From Candidatus Bilophila faecipullorum (GTDB lineage Bacteria; Desulfobacterota; Desulfovibrionia; Desulfovibrionales; Desulfovibrionaceae), in contig CALVEZ010000017.1 in the NCBI GenBank assembly GCA_944326695.1, positions 1 to 64,000 on the forward strand: DNA of 64,000 nt. Reading direction: 5' to 3'. Each line of letters opens with the position of its first letter. Positions within the stretch are counted from its first letter, which is position 1. Shown in pieces: positions 28,211 through 37,300 of the stretch. Made by a program: the position numbers and the translations under genes. The notes beneath the pieces were generated by a model, which was not told where the DNA came from, did not search any database, and was given only the letters and a program-made list of their open reading frames with translations.

Positions 28211-28282
28211 CTATCTGGCGTCAGACGCCAGCAACAGTACCACAGCCAGGGCGATAAGCGAGACCATGACTAAACGTCTCAT
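28211..28282 (-). CDS. 23-aa hydrophobic peptide, type I toxin-like
   Basis: The minus-strand ORF encodes MRRLVMVSLIALAVVLLLAS followed by three residues and a stop. AAGGAG lies 8 bases upstream of ATG 28282, a strong ribosome site for so short an ORF. Size, basic start and single membrane helix resemble Ibs/Ldr-type toxic peptides. The stable hairpin at 28174-28204 lies 6 bases beyond the stop. No antisense RNA was identified. Confidence 0.4.
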   Translation of the reverse strand: MRRLVMVSLIALAVVLLLASDAR

Positions 28283-28628
28283 GGCCGTGCTCCTTTTCCG
28301 GCTTGCGCCGCGCCGAGCGCAGGCAGTCAGTGAAAAGAAGCAACCGTGCAGTTCGTCTTATAGCCTACTCTTTCCCTCCACGCAATGCGCGCGTAAATAC
28401 GGTTATCGGACATCAGCGCAGACGAAGCGCAAACATCCTTTGGGGCTTTCCGACTCTTTACCCCCACTCTTCCGTTTCGCTGCATTAATAGTATATTTTA
28501 TTGATTTATTTCATTTTTCACGAAAACTTGAAAAGTATATAAATTGGCCACTGCCCGGCCTGATTTCTCCATGCTACACAAGATTCAATCCCTTTTGAAT
28601 CTGTTTTAGCCATTAGTGAGGAGAAGTT

Positions 28629-29028
28629 ATGTTGGAGCTACTGACCAAGAAAGAACAAGAGGTCGTCAATCTGCTGATGAAAGGTACAACACCAAAAAAA
28701 AATTGCACGTGAAATGCGTACATCACGCAAACTCATCCATCTGCATCTTTCTCGCATCCGCAAAAAGTTTTCCGTGCATACCACTATAGAAATCATGCGT
28801 TGCACCGGGGAGACGCTTGCCTATCCCAAGCACCCCATAAAACTTACGCCTCGTGGAGCGGAAGTCTTTCGCCTGTCTCTCAGTGGGGTAAACACCACAA
28901 GAATCGCCCGCTGCCTGAAAATCTCCCGAAGCGGCGTCCGACGCCACAGAGAAAAAATGCTCATGGCAAACGGGTGTAATTCCATGCTGGAATTGGTCGC
29001 AAAGTATTACGGGACATACGCTGAGTAA
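28629..29028 (+). pseudogene. Tandem LuxR-type HTH regulator, out of frame at an A9 tract
   Basis: ATG 28629 (AGGAG at 6 bases) opens a frame that stops after 27 codons because of nine A at 28694-28702. With eight A the frame continues to 29028 and gives 132 residues holding two GerE/LuxR helix-turn-helix units: LTKKEQEVVNLLMKG...KKIAREM near residues 6-50 and LTPRGAEVFRLSLSG...RIARCLKISRSGVRRHR near 78-115. Both domains are otherwise intact. The gene is either recently broken, phase variable by slippage, or read through by transcriptional slippage on A9. It may regulate the capsule locus or the integrase unit next to it. Confidence 0.7.
28694..28702. repeat. A9 homopolymer at the regulator frameshift
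   Basis: Nine consecutive A exactly where the two halves of the LuxR-type regulator change frame. Removing one A restores a single open frame. Confidence 0.9.
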
Positions 29029-29046
29029 TATTCTCAAGGAGCTTTC

Positions 29047-29358
29047 ATGGAAACTGACGGACGTACCATCATCATTTCCACACCGGAAGAACTGTTTCCC
29101 CTTATTACGGAAGCCGTGCGACTCGCCGGTTATGGTTATGAGAATACCCGGAATACTTCTGACAGATCGAACCAAAAACTGCTTGCTCCCAAAGATGTGG
29201 AAAGAGAGTTCGGCATTCGCCAAAAGACTCTCGCCTACTGGCGTCAGGAAGGTATTGGCCCGGCATATACGAGCTTTGGCAGACGTGTTTTCTATGAACG
29301 CGCCGTACTGGAAGAGTATATTGCCTCTGGACGTATCCAAACTTCGGAATCAAAATGA
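29047..29358 (+). CDS. Excisionase-like HTH protein
   Basis: This 103-aa protein follows AAGGAG. Residues 45-98 form a MerR/AlpA-type winged helix (LLAPKDVEREFGIRQKTLAY, then YTSFGRRVFYERAVLEEYI), as in Xis and AlpA-like excision factors. It ends 8 bases from the convergent integrase stop. A role as recombination directionality factor or regulator of the integrase is likely. Confidence 0.7.
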   Translation: METDGRTIIISTPEELFPLITEAVRLAGYGYENTRNTSDRSNQKLLAPKDVEREFGIRQKTLAYWRQEGIGPAYTSFGRRVFYERAVLEEYIASGRIQTSESK

Positions 29359-29366
29359 TGATGTTC

Positions 29367-30575
29367 TCAGGCCGCCAGCATATCCCCTATAATCGAGAGC
29401 TTTTCGTTTTCCTGTCCTGGGAAAAGGTGAGCGTATCTCATCGTCATGGTGATGTTCTTATGACGCATGAGCTTTTGCAGTTCCATAAGCGTGACCTTGC
29501 CGGACTGAGCCAGCCAGGATGCGAAGGTATGTCTCATGGTATGCAGGGTGACGGCGTACAGACTATCACCGTCCTTCGGGGCCAGATTGAGCTTTCTGAC
29601 GGCTGTCTGGAAGCAGGCTGGCGTCTTGGTGAACGCTGTTTTCTTGCGGGGCTGCTGGAAGATGGGTTCCGCAGGTTTGCGTTTGTACGCCTGGAGCATC
29701 CTGACCATGTCCTCCGGCACCCGGACGAAAACCCGCTTGCCTCCTTTCTGAATGATATAAAGGCCGCAGGCGTTGGCATCCACATCCTGTCCGCGCAGCT
29801 TGAAAATTTCTGTGGGCCGGAGGCCGGTTCGCAGGGAAAGCAGGGCCATGTCATGCAACTGCGGATGCCGCTTTTCGAGGTCGTCCAGAAGGGCTTTGGC
29901 CTCCTCTCTGGTCAGGAAACGCAGTCTTTCATTGTTGGCTTTTACCATCTTCCACGTCCCGCCCTTGGTGGACAGAGGGTTGACGCCACTCCATGTACCA
30001 GTGGCGATAGCCCTGTTTATGGCGGAACGCATGAACGAGAAAATGTTGTTCACGGTCTGTCCGGCCAGAGTTTTCCGTTTCCGCGTCTTGGTGTTGGACT
30101 TTCCTGCGGCCTTTTTGGGCTTTGTATTCCCGGTGGGCGTCTTCAGGAGCTGCGCCTTGAGACTGGAAAGCAGATTCGGGGTCAGCTCGACAACGGGCAG
30201 AGCGTGAATTTTGTTCTTGAGGTGGGCGTTATATTGACTGTAGTGCTGGTCAACATATTTCCCTTCGCTCCTGCCCCATTCAAGATAGGCATCCACCAAG
30301 TCCCCGATGGTGACTTTATCCCGCTCAATGGGGTTGACGCCGGTGGCCTCAAACTCGGCAAGGAACTTTGCCCTCTCCTTTCTGGCCGTAGCCGGACGGA
30401 TGCCCTTGCTGTGCCTGCCGACGGTTTTCCAGTGCCCCTTACCCTCGTGGTCTGCGTACCAGAAGCAGTAGATTTTGTCGTACTCTCCGGTGCGCGGATC
30501 GCGCTTGGCGGACTGGCGGAAGAAGACGCCCTCGAACTTGGTCTTTATGTATTTTCTTTCAGTTTCGCTACTCAT
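29367..30575 (-). CDS. Tyrosine integrase of a genomic island
   Basis: This 402-aa protein has an N-terminal AP2-like arm-binding region with FFRQSAKRDPRTGEYDK, a core-binding domain near 90-200, and a complete catalytic set: Arg in LRTGLRPTE, Lys in QKGGKRVFV, HTMRHTFAS, RHKNITMTMRYAH with the Tyr. It is convergent with the excisionase-like gene. With the recombinase at 9367 it brackets the capsule locus. The long plus-strand frame through this gene is a shadow. The att site was not identified. Confidence 0.88.
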   Translation of the reverse strand: MSSETERKYIKTKFEGVFFRQSAKRDPRTGEYDKIYCFWYADHEGKGHWKTVGRHSKGIRPATARKERAKFLAEFEATGVNPIERDKVTIGDLVDAYLEWGRSEGKYVDQHYSQYNAHLKNKIHALPVVELTPNLLSSLKAQLLKTPTGNTKPKKAAGKSNTKTRKRKTLAGQTVNNIFSFMRSAINRAIATGTWSGVNPLSTKGGTWKMVKANNERLRFLTREEAKALLDDLEKRHPQLHDMALLSLRTGLRPTEIFKLRGQDVDANACGLYIIQKGGKRVFVRVPEDMVRMLQAYKRKPAEPIFQQPRKKTAFTKTPACFQTAVRKLNLAPKDGDSLYAVTLHTMRHTFASWLAQSGKVTLMELQKLMRHKNITMTMRYAHLFPGQENEKLSIIGDMLAA

Positions 30576-30614
30576 ATGAGCAGGTTAGAGGATACGACGA
30601 AAGAAGGCAAGATG

Positions 30615-30636
30615 CTTATCCAAAACTTATCCAAAA
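30615..30636. repeat. Tandem 11-bp direct repeat before the integrase start
   Basis: CTTATCCAAAA occurs twice head to tail, 40 to 61 bases upstream of the integrase ATG. Closely spaced direct repeats here are typical of integrase or excisionase arm sites, so this may mark one island end. The role is inferred. Confidence 0.5.
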
Positions 30637-30657
30637 TAGATTTTCAGGATAAAAATC

Positions 30658-30686
30658 TTGACAATAATATATTGAATTTAATAATT
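30658..30686 (+). promoter_or_regulatory. Predicted sigma-70 promoter of the diguanylate cyclase gene
   Basis: TTGACA at 30658-30663 is followed after 16 bases by AATAAT (30680-30685) or after 17 by ATAATT. Transcription would begin near 30692 and run through the GA tract before the ribosome site. Confidence 0.6.
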
Positions 30687-30714
30687 ATTTATTTCTTCCT
30701 ATTGGCAATATGTG

Positions 30715-30766
<52 letters not shown>

Positions 30767-30779
30767 GGAGGTTGATCCG

Positions 30780-33020
30780 GTGAATCAGGGAAGCTGGAAA
30801 ACCCTCCGCCTATACGCCCTGTACTCGCTGGGGGCGGCCATCGTGCTTTCCGCCATTTTCCTGTTCTACCTCCACCGGACGGAAACGGCCATCGAAGCAC
30901 AGGCGGAGACACAGCTCGCCGAAGTGACGCGGCAATATACAAAAGCCATCGAAACCGATCTGGAAGGCAATCTCCAGCTTGTACGGGCTCTGGCCCTCGC
31001 GCTGGGGCGTCTTGGCGTGTCCGCTCCTTCCGAGATACTGCCGCTGCTGCGCGATGAGTCGATTTTGGGCGGTTACAAGCGCATGGGCGTGATCACCCTT
31101 GACGGCATGGCCCACACCACGGATGGCCGCGAATTCGACGCTTCGGATCGCGCCTATTTCCGGCGGGCCCTGCAAAGCGAAAGCACGCTGGCCGCAATGC
31201 TCGTCGACAAGACGGACAAGCGGCCCATCAACGTGTATGCCGCCCCCATCCTGCACGGGGACCACGTTGCCGCCGTCCTCTTCGCCACCGTCCCCACCGA
31301 CGCCTTTTTAAACCACATCGACGACCGTCTCTTCAACGGCAGGGGGCAGGTGCTGGTAACGGACGTGAGCGGCGCCATCCTCTTCCGGGGCAAGGGGCAA
31401 GTTCGCCTGAACCGCTACGCCAACATCTCGGAACTTTTCCCCTTCGAGGCTCCCCCGCCCGGCGAGGCGGACTCCATGCACGCCGGGCATCAGGGCATGT
31501 TCCATTACGAGGGCCAAACCTTCTTCATCGCCCACACGCCCATGACATTCCTTACCCACTGGAACGTCTATTCGCTGGTGCCCGAGTCCACCCTGAACGC
31601 GGACGCGGGCAGCATCCAGCAGGGCGTGCTTCTGCTGCTGCTCTTCTTCATCCTGATGAGCATGTTCTTTCTGGGCTTCATCATGCGGATGCAGGGCGGC
31701 TACACCCGGCGGCTCGAAAAGGCGCGGCAGATGATCGACGCCATGATCCGCAACATCCCCGGCGGCTTCTTCCGCTACGACGCCAAAACGCAGACCTTCG
31801 ACTACGTGAGCGAGGGCTTTTTGAAGCTGCTCGGCCACACGCACGAAAGTTTCAAGGCGGCCTGCTCCAACCGCTTCGATCTCTTCATCCACGAGGAGGA
31901 CCGCGCGCGGGTGCTCGAATCCATCCGCCGCCAGACCGCCGTAAGCGACTATGACAAGGTGGAATACCGCGCCCGCACCGCCGATGGGCATACGCTGTGG
32001 CTCTTCGACAACGGCCAGCTCGTGCGCGACGACAACGGCGAGTGGTTCTACGTCATCGTCATGGACATCACGCCCCTGCGTAACGCGCAACAGGAACTGC
32101 GCATCAGCGAGGAACGCTACCGCATCATCACGGAACTCTCCGAAAGCATCATTTTCGAACACGATCTGCGCCGCCGCCGTTTCTACCTCTCGCCGCGCTT
32201 CCGGGAAAAATTCGGGTATACCCCGGACGTGGACACCGGAAGCGATTCGCTGCCGGAAACCTGCATTTACTACGAGGACAGGCAGCTTTACACCGACTTT
32301 GTGGCCACGCTGCGGGCGGGGCGGCCTGCCTGCGCCGAGCTGCGCCTTGTGCGCCATCCTTCCGGCTCGCTGTGGTGCCGCGTGAGCGCGGCCGCCATCT
32401 TCGACGACGCCAACGTTCCGGTGCGCGTGGTGGGCGACATCACGGACATCGACAGGGCAAAGCGCACCGCCGAGCGGCTGCGCCTTCAGGCGGAAACCGA
32501 TCCGCTCACCGGGCTCTACAACAAAAGGACGGCCAGCGCCCGCATCGCCGCCTGCCTTGAGGAAGGCCGCCCCGCCGGGCTGCACGCCCTGCTCGTCATC
32601 GACATCAACCACTTCAAACGGATCAACGATACGTGCGGCCACCTCTCCGGGGACGAGGCCCTTGCGGAAATGGCCCGCCGCCTCCTCACCGCCATCCGGC
32701 AGCACGACATCGCCGGGCGCGTGGGCGGGGACGAATTCATCGTCCTCCTGCGCGACGTCCCGGACCGCGACACCCTCGCCAAGCGGCTGCAAAGCATCCG
32801 CGACACGTTGTCCTTCTCCATGCCGGAATTCGGCCTGCGCCTTTCCGCCAGCATCGGGGCCGCCGTCTTCCCCGAAGACGCGCGGACCTATACCGAACTC
32901 TTCCAGCTTGCCGACAAGGACATGTACCGGGTCAAAAAAGAACGCGACAAGGCCGCCCTGCACGATGCGGCGGGGCTTCCCGCCGGTCCCTCTTCCGGGA
33001 GAGGGGAAAACGGGGCGTAA
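30780..33020 (+). CDS. Membrane diguanylate cyclase (PDC/Cache sensor, PAS, GGDEF)
   Basis: This is a 746-aa protein. GTG 30780 has AGGAGG at 8 bases; the open frame upstream passes through the GA tract and the integrase shadow and is rejected as the usual start. Domains in order: membrane helix (about 9-30), periplasmic double-Cache-like sensor (to about 275), second helix (LLLLLFFILMSMFFLGFI), two PAS domains (near 320-440 and 445-565), and GGDEF (about 580-735). The active site VGGDEF is intact and an RQHD inhibitory site lies five residues before it, so product inhibition is expected. It makes c-di-GMP, which commonly controls LapA-type adhesins and surface polysaccharides. Confidence 0.92.
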   Translation: MNQGSWKTLRLYALYSLGAAIVLSAIFLFYLHRTETAIEAQAETQLAEVTRQYTKAIETDLEGNLQLVRALALALGRLGVSAPSEILPLLRDESILGGYKRMGVITLDGMAHTTDGREFDASDRAYFRRALQSESTLAAMLVDKTDKRPINVYAAPILHGDHVAAVLFATVPTDAFLNHIDDRLFNGRGQVLVTDVSGAILFRGKGQVRLNRYANISELFPFEAPPPGEADSMHAGHQGMFHYEGQTFFIAHTPMTFLTHWNVYSLVPESTLNADAGSIQQGVLLLLLFFILMSMFFLGFIMRMQGGYTRRLEKARQMIDAMIRNIPGGFFRYDAKTQTFDYVSEGFLKLLGHTHESFKAACSNRFDLFIHEEDRARVLESIRRQTAVSDYDKVEYRARTADGHTLWLFDNGQLVRDDNGEWFYVIVMDITPLRNAQQELRISEERYRIITELSESIIFEHDLRRRRFYLSPRFREKFGYTPDVDTGSDSLPETCIYYEDRQLYTDFVATLRAGRPACAELRLVRHPSGSLWCRVSAAAIFDDANVPVRVVGDITDIDRAKRTAERLRLQAETDPLTGLYNKRTASARIAACLEEGRPAGLHALLVIDINHFKRINDTCGHLSGDEALAEMARRLLTAIRQHDIAGRVGGDEFIVLLRDVPDRDTLAKRLQSIRDTLSFSMPEFGLRLSASIGAAVFPEDARTYTELFQLADKDMYRVKKERDKAALHDAAGLPAGPSSGRGENGA

Positions 33021-33294
33021 GGGCCCCGCCAGAGGCCCGCGTGAAACCGCCCCCGGTCAGACACGGCGGCGAGCGGCCTTGTCGCGGCTGCCCGGAACAA
33101 GGCCGGGCGAAAAGAAGGCGGGAGACGGGCCAAGCCGCACGGAGTCAAGGCCGGACGGAACGTAGCCGCGCGGGAAAAGCCCGGGACGCGGGCAAGGGGC
33201 TTCCGAAAAACGCCCTTCCGCCAACATCCCCGGGAGGTTTCTCCGGCGGCCCTTCCCGAGGCGTTTTTGTGCACCCGAGCCAAAGGAAAAACGT

Positions 33295-34554
33295 ATGGCC
33301 CACCACTATTCCCATTCCCTCTACGACCGCCTCGCGGACCGGCTGAACCAGTTCCCGCAGGGCGCGCCGCTGTCCCGAAGCCTCTTTGAAATCCTGAAAA
33401 TCCTTTTTTCCGAACAGGAAGCCGGACTGGTGGCGCAACTGCCCATCAAGCCCTTCACGGCGGAACGCGCCGCCGCCATCTGGAAGATGGACGAGACGCG
33501 GGCGCGAGCCTTGCTTGAGGATTTGGCAAGCCGCGCCATGCTGCTGGACATGGAGCAGAACGGGCGGCAGCTTTTCTGCCTGCCGCCGCCGATGGCGGGC
33601 TTTTTCGAGTTTTCCATGATGCGGGTGCGCGGCGACGTGAACCAGAAGGCACTGGCCGAGCTTTACTACCAATACCTGAACGTGGAAGAGGATTTCGTCA
33701 AGGCGCTCTTCGTGGAGCACGGGACGCCGCTTGGCCGCATCTTCGTGCAGGAGGCCGCCCTGCCGCAGGACGGCAAGCTTGAAGTCCTCGACTATGAGCG
33801 CGCCTCGCACATCATCAAAACGGCTTCGCACATCGGCATCAGCATGTGCTACTGCCGCCACAAGATGCAGCATCTGGGCCGCGCCTGCGACGCGCCGATG
33901 GACATCTGCATGACCTTCAACACCTCGGCCCGCTCGCTCATCAAATACGGCCACGCCCGGCAGGTGGACGCCGCCGAGTGTCTGGACCTTCTCGCCACGG
34001 CGCAGGGGCATAATCTGGTGCAGTTCGGGGAAAACACCCGCGAAGGGGTCAACTTCATCTGCAACTGCTGCGGCTGCTGCTGCGAGGCGCTCCTCGCGGT
34101 CAAGCGCTTCGCCATCGCCCGGACCATCCATTCCAACTTCATCGCCGCAAGCGGCGGGGACTGCCGGGGCTGCGGCAAATGCGCCAAGACCTGCCCGGTG
34201 AACGCCATCACCATGCAAAACGGCCCGGCGGGACGGCCTTTCGCCTTCGTCGATCCCGAACGCTGCATCGGCTGCGGCGTCTGCGTGCGCGCCTGCCCCG
34301 CCGGGGCCATCCGGCTTGAAGCCCGGCCGGAACGCGCCATCACCCCGCTCAACACCGTCAACCGCGTGGTTGCGATGGCCGCCGAACGCGGGATGCTGCG
34401 CGAACTCATCGAGGACAACGACGCGATGGGCAACCACCGTATCATGGCCGCGGTCATCGGCGCGATCATGAAGCTGCCCGGCGCGCCCCGCGCCCTTGCC
34501 GTGGCCCAGCTCAAATCACGCTATCTCGAAAACCTCATCGGCAAGATGGGCTAG
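33295..34554 (+). CDS. 4Fe-4S dicluster protein with winged-helix-like N-terminus
   Basis: This is a 419-aa protein. The N-terminal 100 residues resemble a winged helix (FTAERAAAIWKMDETRARALLEDLASRAML). The middle has cysteine-rich segments (SMCYCRHKMQHLG and NCCGCCCEAL). Two ferredoxin motifs follow (CRGCGKCAKTCP and CIGCGVCVRACP, near 295 and 330). Similar proteins occur in sulfate reducers and other strict anaerobes without a fixed function. It may relay electrons or sense redox state. The gap of 274 bases upstream has no gene. Confidence 0.7.
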   Translation: MAHHYSHSLYDRLADRLNQFPQGAPLSRSLFEILKILFSEQEAGLVAQLPIKPFTAERAAAIWKMDETRARALLEDLASRAMLLDMEQNGRQLFCLPPPMAGFFEFSMMRVRGDVNQKALAELYYQYLNVEEDFVKALFVEHGTPLGRIFVQEAALPQDGKLEVLDYERASHIIKTASHIGISMCYCRHKMQHLGRACDAPMDICMTFNTSARSLIKYGHARQVDAAECLDLLATAQGHNLVQFGENTREGVNFICNCCGCCCEALLAVKRFAIARTIHSNFIAASGGDCRGCGKCAKTCPVNAITMQNGPAGRPFAFVDPERCIGCGVCVRACPAGAIRLEARPERAITPLNTVNRVVAMAAERGMLRELIEDNDAMGNHRIMAAVIGAIMKLPGAPRALAVAQLKSRYLENLIGKMG

Positions 34555-35992
34555 ACCCTGTCGTCAAAAGGCGGATGATGGATTGACCGTATGAGAAAAC
34601 CATAAACAAGGCGAATAATTCTTAATAAAAATCAATATATTGATGATTCATGACGACACATGCCCGGGCGTGTGGACACTCAAGAAGGCCCGTTTTTGGG
34701 GCGTCTGGCCGTGTACGCCGTCAGGAAAAGGGTTTTTCCTGCCCCACCCGAACAATGAGGACAGGCTCAAGAGTGGCAACAGGCCCGAATAGTATCAACA
34801 AGCCCAATGTCTTGGAAACGCTAGCCCGCCACCCTCCTGTTTGGAGGCGTTGAGGAAAAGACTTGTCCCCGATGACGGACAGGCAAAACACCAAAACAAC
34901 GAAACTGTATATATCGGCTCAACACGCCCCGGCCCTGCCCGCAAAAGGCTGGAGACAAAGAAAAAAAGGAAGAAGAAGAAGAAGAAGAAGAAGAAGGAGG
35001 AGGAAGAAGAAAGAAAGGAAGGAAGGAAGGAAGGAACGGACACGCGAACGCCCCGGAAGGAGCCACGGATAAGGCCAGCCCTCCCCGGCGAAAGGGAAGC
35101 CTCTTCCTTCCGACGGCGCAACGGTTCCATGCGTCCCGGACGGCGGCGCATTCCTTCCCCGTTCCCGGCGTCCCTTCGCCCTGTCCCGGCTCTGCCCTCC
35201 TTCCATCTCCTGCCGTGAAAAACCGCTGCGTTCATCAACCCCATACCTGAGACAGGGAGGCCATGCGGACGGAAATCTTCCCATTGGCGCGCCGCAATCA
35301 GGACGTGACAAGGACCGGGGCCATGCGGGAGGGCTTGCCCCTACCTCGCCAGTCGCCACATCGCCTCGAAAACCGGCCCCGCGGCGGCACGCAACACCGC
35401 GCATGGGCATCATGGGAGCCCGTGGCACAAGGGCATAGGCCATCCCGTCTCCGACGCCCCTCCTTCACCCCCGCCTCATAGCCCTCACCGCCCGCGCCGC
35501 GCTCCTTTCAGGCCCGCCCACGCCGCACGTTCTCTCCTTCCACGGCTAGGCGCCCTTTCCTTCCGTCCCCACCGCCATCTTCCAGACCCGCCTCTTCCCT
35601 CCTCATTCCATGACCTGCGGCGACGCACGCCCCTTGCGGCGGCAGCCGTCATCCCCCTGTGCGAGCGCCTCGAAGGGTCGGGGCTTTTCCGCCGGAAGCG
35701 GTTGACCCCGGCCTTCTCACGGTGTAACAGGGAAGGCGTTCATGAGAAACGCTCATGAGCGATATTCTGTAAGGGTGGTGCATCAATGCTGTACGCGCGC
35801 TACTGAGCGACGATCTGCGGAACCCCACGGCGTGAGGTTCTCAGGGTCTGCACGGACGCGGAAAAAGCATCCTTCCGCCGCCCTTCCAGCTTGCCGTTTG
35901 GAGGGAGGCCGTAGGATTTCCCTCTTTCCGCGTTCAGGATGGAGCCATGTGAAGCATGGAGTATCCGCCGCAACGTTTCGGAAGGAGGAGAC
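34555..35992. other. 1.4-kb stretch without a supported gene
   Basis: Several short ORFs occur on both strands, none with a ribosome site and recognisable protein. The first 100 bases are AT-rich and contain the palindrome ATCAATATATTGAT (34631-34644), a possible regulator site. The middle holds an 80-base homopurine tract. The rest is GC-rich and may be decayed coding sequence. Confidence 0.5.
34957..35036. repeat. 80-nt homopurine tract with (GAA) and (GGAA) arrays
   Basis: Every base from 34957 to 35036 is A or G. It includes about nine GAA units (34968-34996) and (GGAA)5 (35017-35036). The complementary strand gives a spurious poly-phenylalanine/serine ORF. Confidence 0.95.
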
Positions 35993-37075
35993 ATGAAAAA
36001 TCCCTTGGCGACAACGCCCGGCATCATCGTGGTGGGCGCGGTCATCGGCCTCATCGCCGTCTGGCTGCAAAAGCTGGGCAATCCCGCAAACATGGGCATC
36101 TGCGTCGCGTGCTTCGAGCGCGACGTGGCCGGAGGGCTCGGGCTGCACCGGGCCGCCATCGTCCAATACCTGCGCCCTGAAATCATGGGCCTCGTGCTCG
36201 GCTCCCTCGCCGCCGCCCTCGCTACGCGCGAGTTCAAGCCGCGCGGCGGTTCCGCCCCCCTCGTCCGCTTTGTCCTCGGCATCATCGCCGCGATGGGCGC
36301 GCTGGTCTTCCTCGGCTGTCCGTGGCGCGCCATCCTGCGCCTCGCCGGTGGCGACGGCAACGCCATCCTCGGCCTTGCCGGGCTGGCTACCGGCATCTGG
36401 ATCGGGACGCTCTTCTTCAAGCGCGGCTATTCGCTGGGCCGCAGCAACGGGCAAAGCGCCGTCTCGGGCGCGCTCTTCCCGGCGCTCATCGTCGGCCTGC
36501 TCCTGCTCTACCTCGTCTTCCCGCAGATTCCGGGCGAACCGCAGAGCGGCCCCCTCTTCTACTCCGTGAAGGGGCCGGGCTCGCAGCACGCGCCTTTCAT
36601 CGCCTCGCTGGGGCTGGCCTTCGTCATCGGGATCATCGCGCAGCGCAGCCGCTTCTGCACGATGGGGGCTTTCCGCGATCTCTTCCTTTTCCGCTACACC
36701 CACCTTTTCCTCGGGCTCGCGGCCATGTTCGCCGCCGCCTTCGTCGCCAACGCCCTGACCGGCGGCCTCAAGTTCGGCTTTGAGGGCCAGCCCGTGGCCC
36801 ACAGCGACTTTGTGTGGAACTACCTCGGCATGGTCACCGCCGGGCTCGCCTTCGCGCTCGCGGGCGGCTGCCCCGGCCGCCAGCTCTTCATGGCCGGGGA
36901 AGGCGACAGCGACGCGGCGCTGTTTGCCCTCGGGATGCTCGTCGGCGCGGCGCTGGCCCACAATCTGGGAACGGCCAGTTCCGGGACCGGCATCGGCGTC
37001 TATGGCGTACAGGCGACCCTCATCGGCTTTGCGGTCTGCCTCGTCATCGGTTTCATCCATTCCAGAAAAGCGTAA
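35993..37075 (+). CDS. yedE: YedE-type selenium/sulfur transporter
   Basis: This 360-aa integral membrane protein of the YeeE/YedE family has about ten hydrophobic segments and the conserved cysteine motifs NMGICVACFERDVAGGLG (near residue 33), GCPWRAILRLAGGD, SRFCTMGAFRD and GGCPGRQLFMAGEGD. This pattern is that of the selenium-metabolism subgroup found beside YedF and DUF3343 genes. Start 35993 has AAGGAGG. It is followed by a TusA-like gene 12 bases later. It probably imports a selenium or sulfur species for selenoprotein synthesis. Confidence 0.85.
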   Translation: MKNPLATTPGIIVVGAVIGLIAVWLQKLGNPANMGICVACFERDVAGGLGLHRAAIVQYLRPEIMGLVLGSLAAALATREFKPRGGSAPLVRFVLGIIAAMGALVFLGCPWRAILRLAGGDGNAILGLAGLATGIWIGTLFFKRGYSLGRSNGQSAVSGALFPALIVGLLLLYLVFPQIPGEPQSGPLFYSVKGPGSQHAPFIASLGLAFVIGIIAQRSRFCTMGAFRDLFLFRYTHLFLGLAAMFAAAFVANALTGGLKFGFEGQPVAHSDFVWNYLGMVTAGLAFALAGGCPGRQLFMAGEGDSDAALFALGMLVGAALAHNLGTASSGTGIGVYGVQATLIGFAVCLVIGFIHSRKA

Positions 37076-37087
37076 GGAGGCCCTGCC

Positions 37088-37300
37088 ATGCGTACCGTCG
37101 ACACCCGGGGGCTTTCCTGCCCCCAGCCGTTGATCCTTTTCCATCAGGCCCTTGCGGAAAATGCGGCCGAACCGCTGGACGTGCTGGTAGACAACGAGGC
37201 CAGCCTTGAGAACGTCACCCGCGCCGCCGAGAAAAAAGGCTGGACCGTGGCCGCCCGTGATGAGGGCGACGGCGTCTTCCGGCTGGAACTGCGCCGATGA
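37088..37300 (+). CDS. TusA/SirA-like sulfur (selenium) carrier
   Basis: This is a 70-aa protein. The opening VDTRGLSCPQPLILFHQAL contains the CPxP motif with the carrier cysteine (Cys11), as in TusA and the N-terminal half of YedF. The YedF DsrE-like second domain is missing, so this is the single-domain form. AAGGAGG precedes the ATG; it overlaps the next gene by four bases. It likely carries persulfide or selenide delivered by YedE. Confidence 0.85.
   Translation: MRTVDTRGLSCPQPLILFHQALAENAAEPLDVLVDNEASLENVTRAAEKKGWTVAARDEGDGVFRLELRR

Noticed and set aside
31308..32963. 551-codon minus-strand ORF
   Set aside because: It is antisense to the diguanylate cyclase; GC-rich codons create long shadow frames. 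The sense strand has clear domains.
34795..35244. Minus-strand ORF with poly-phenylalanine and poly-serine
   Set aside because: It is the translation of the homopurine tract complement; it has no ribosome site or family.
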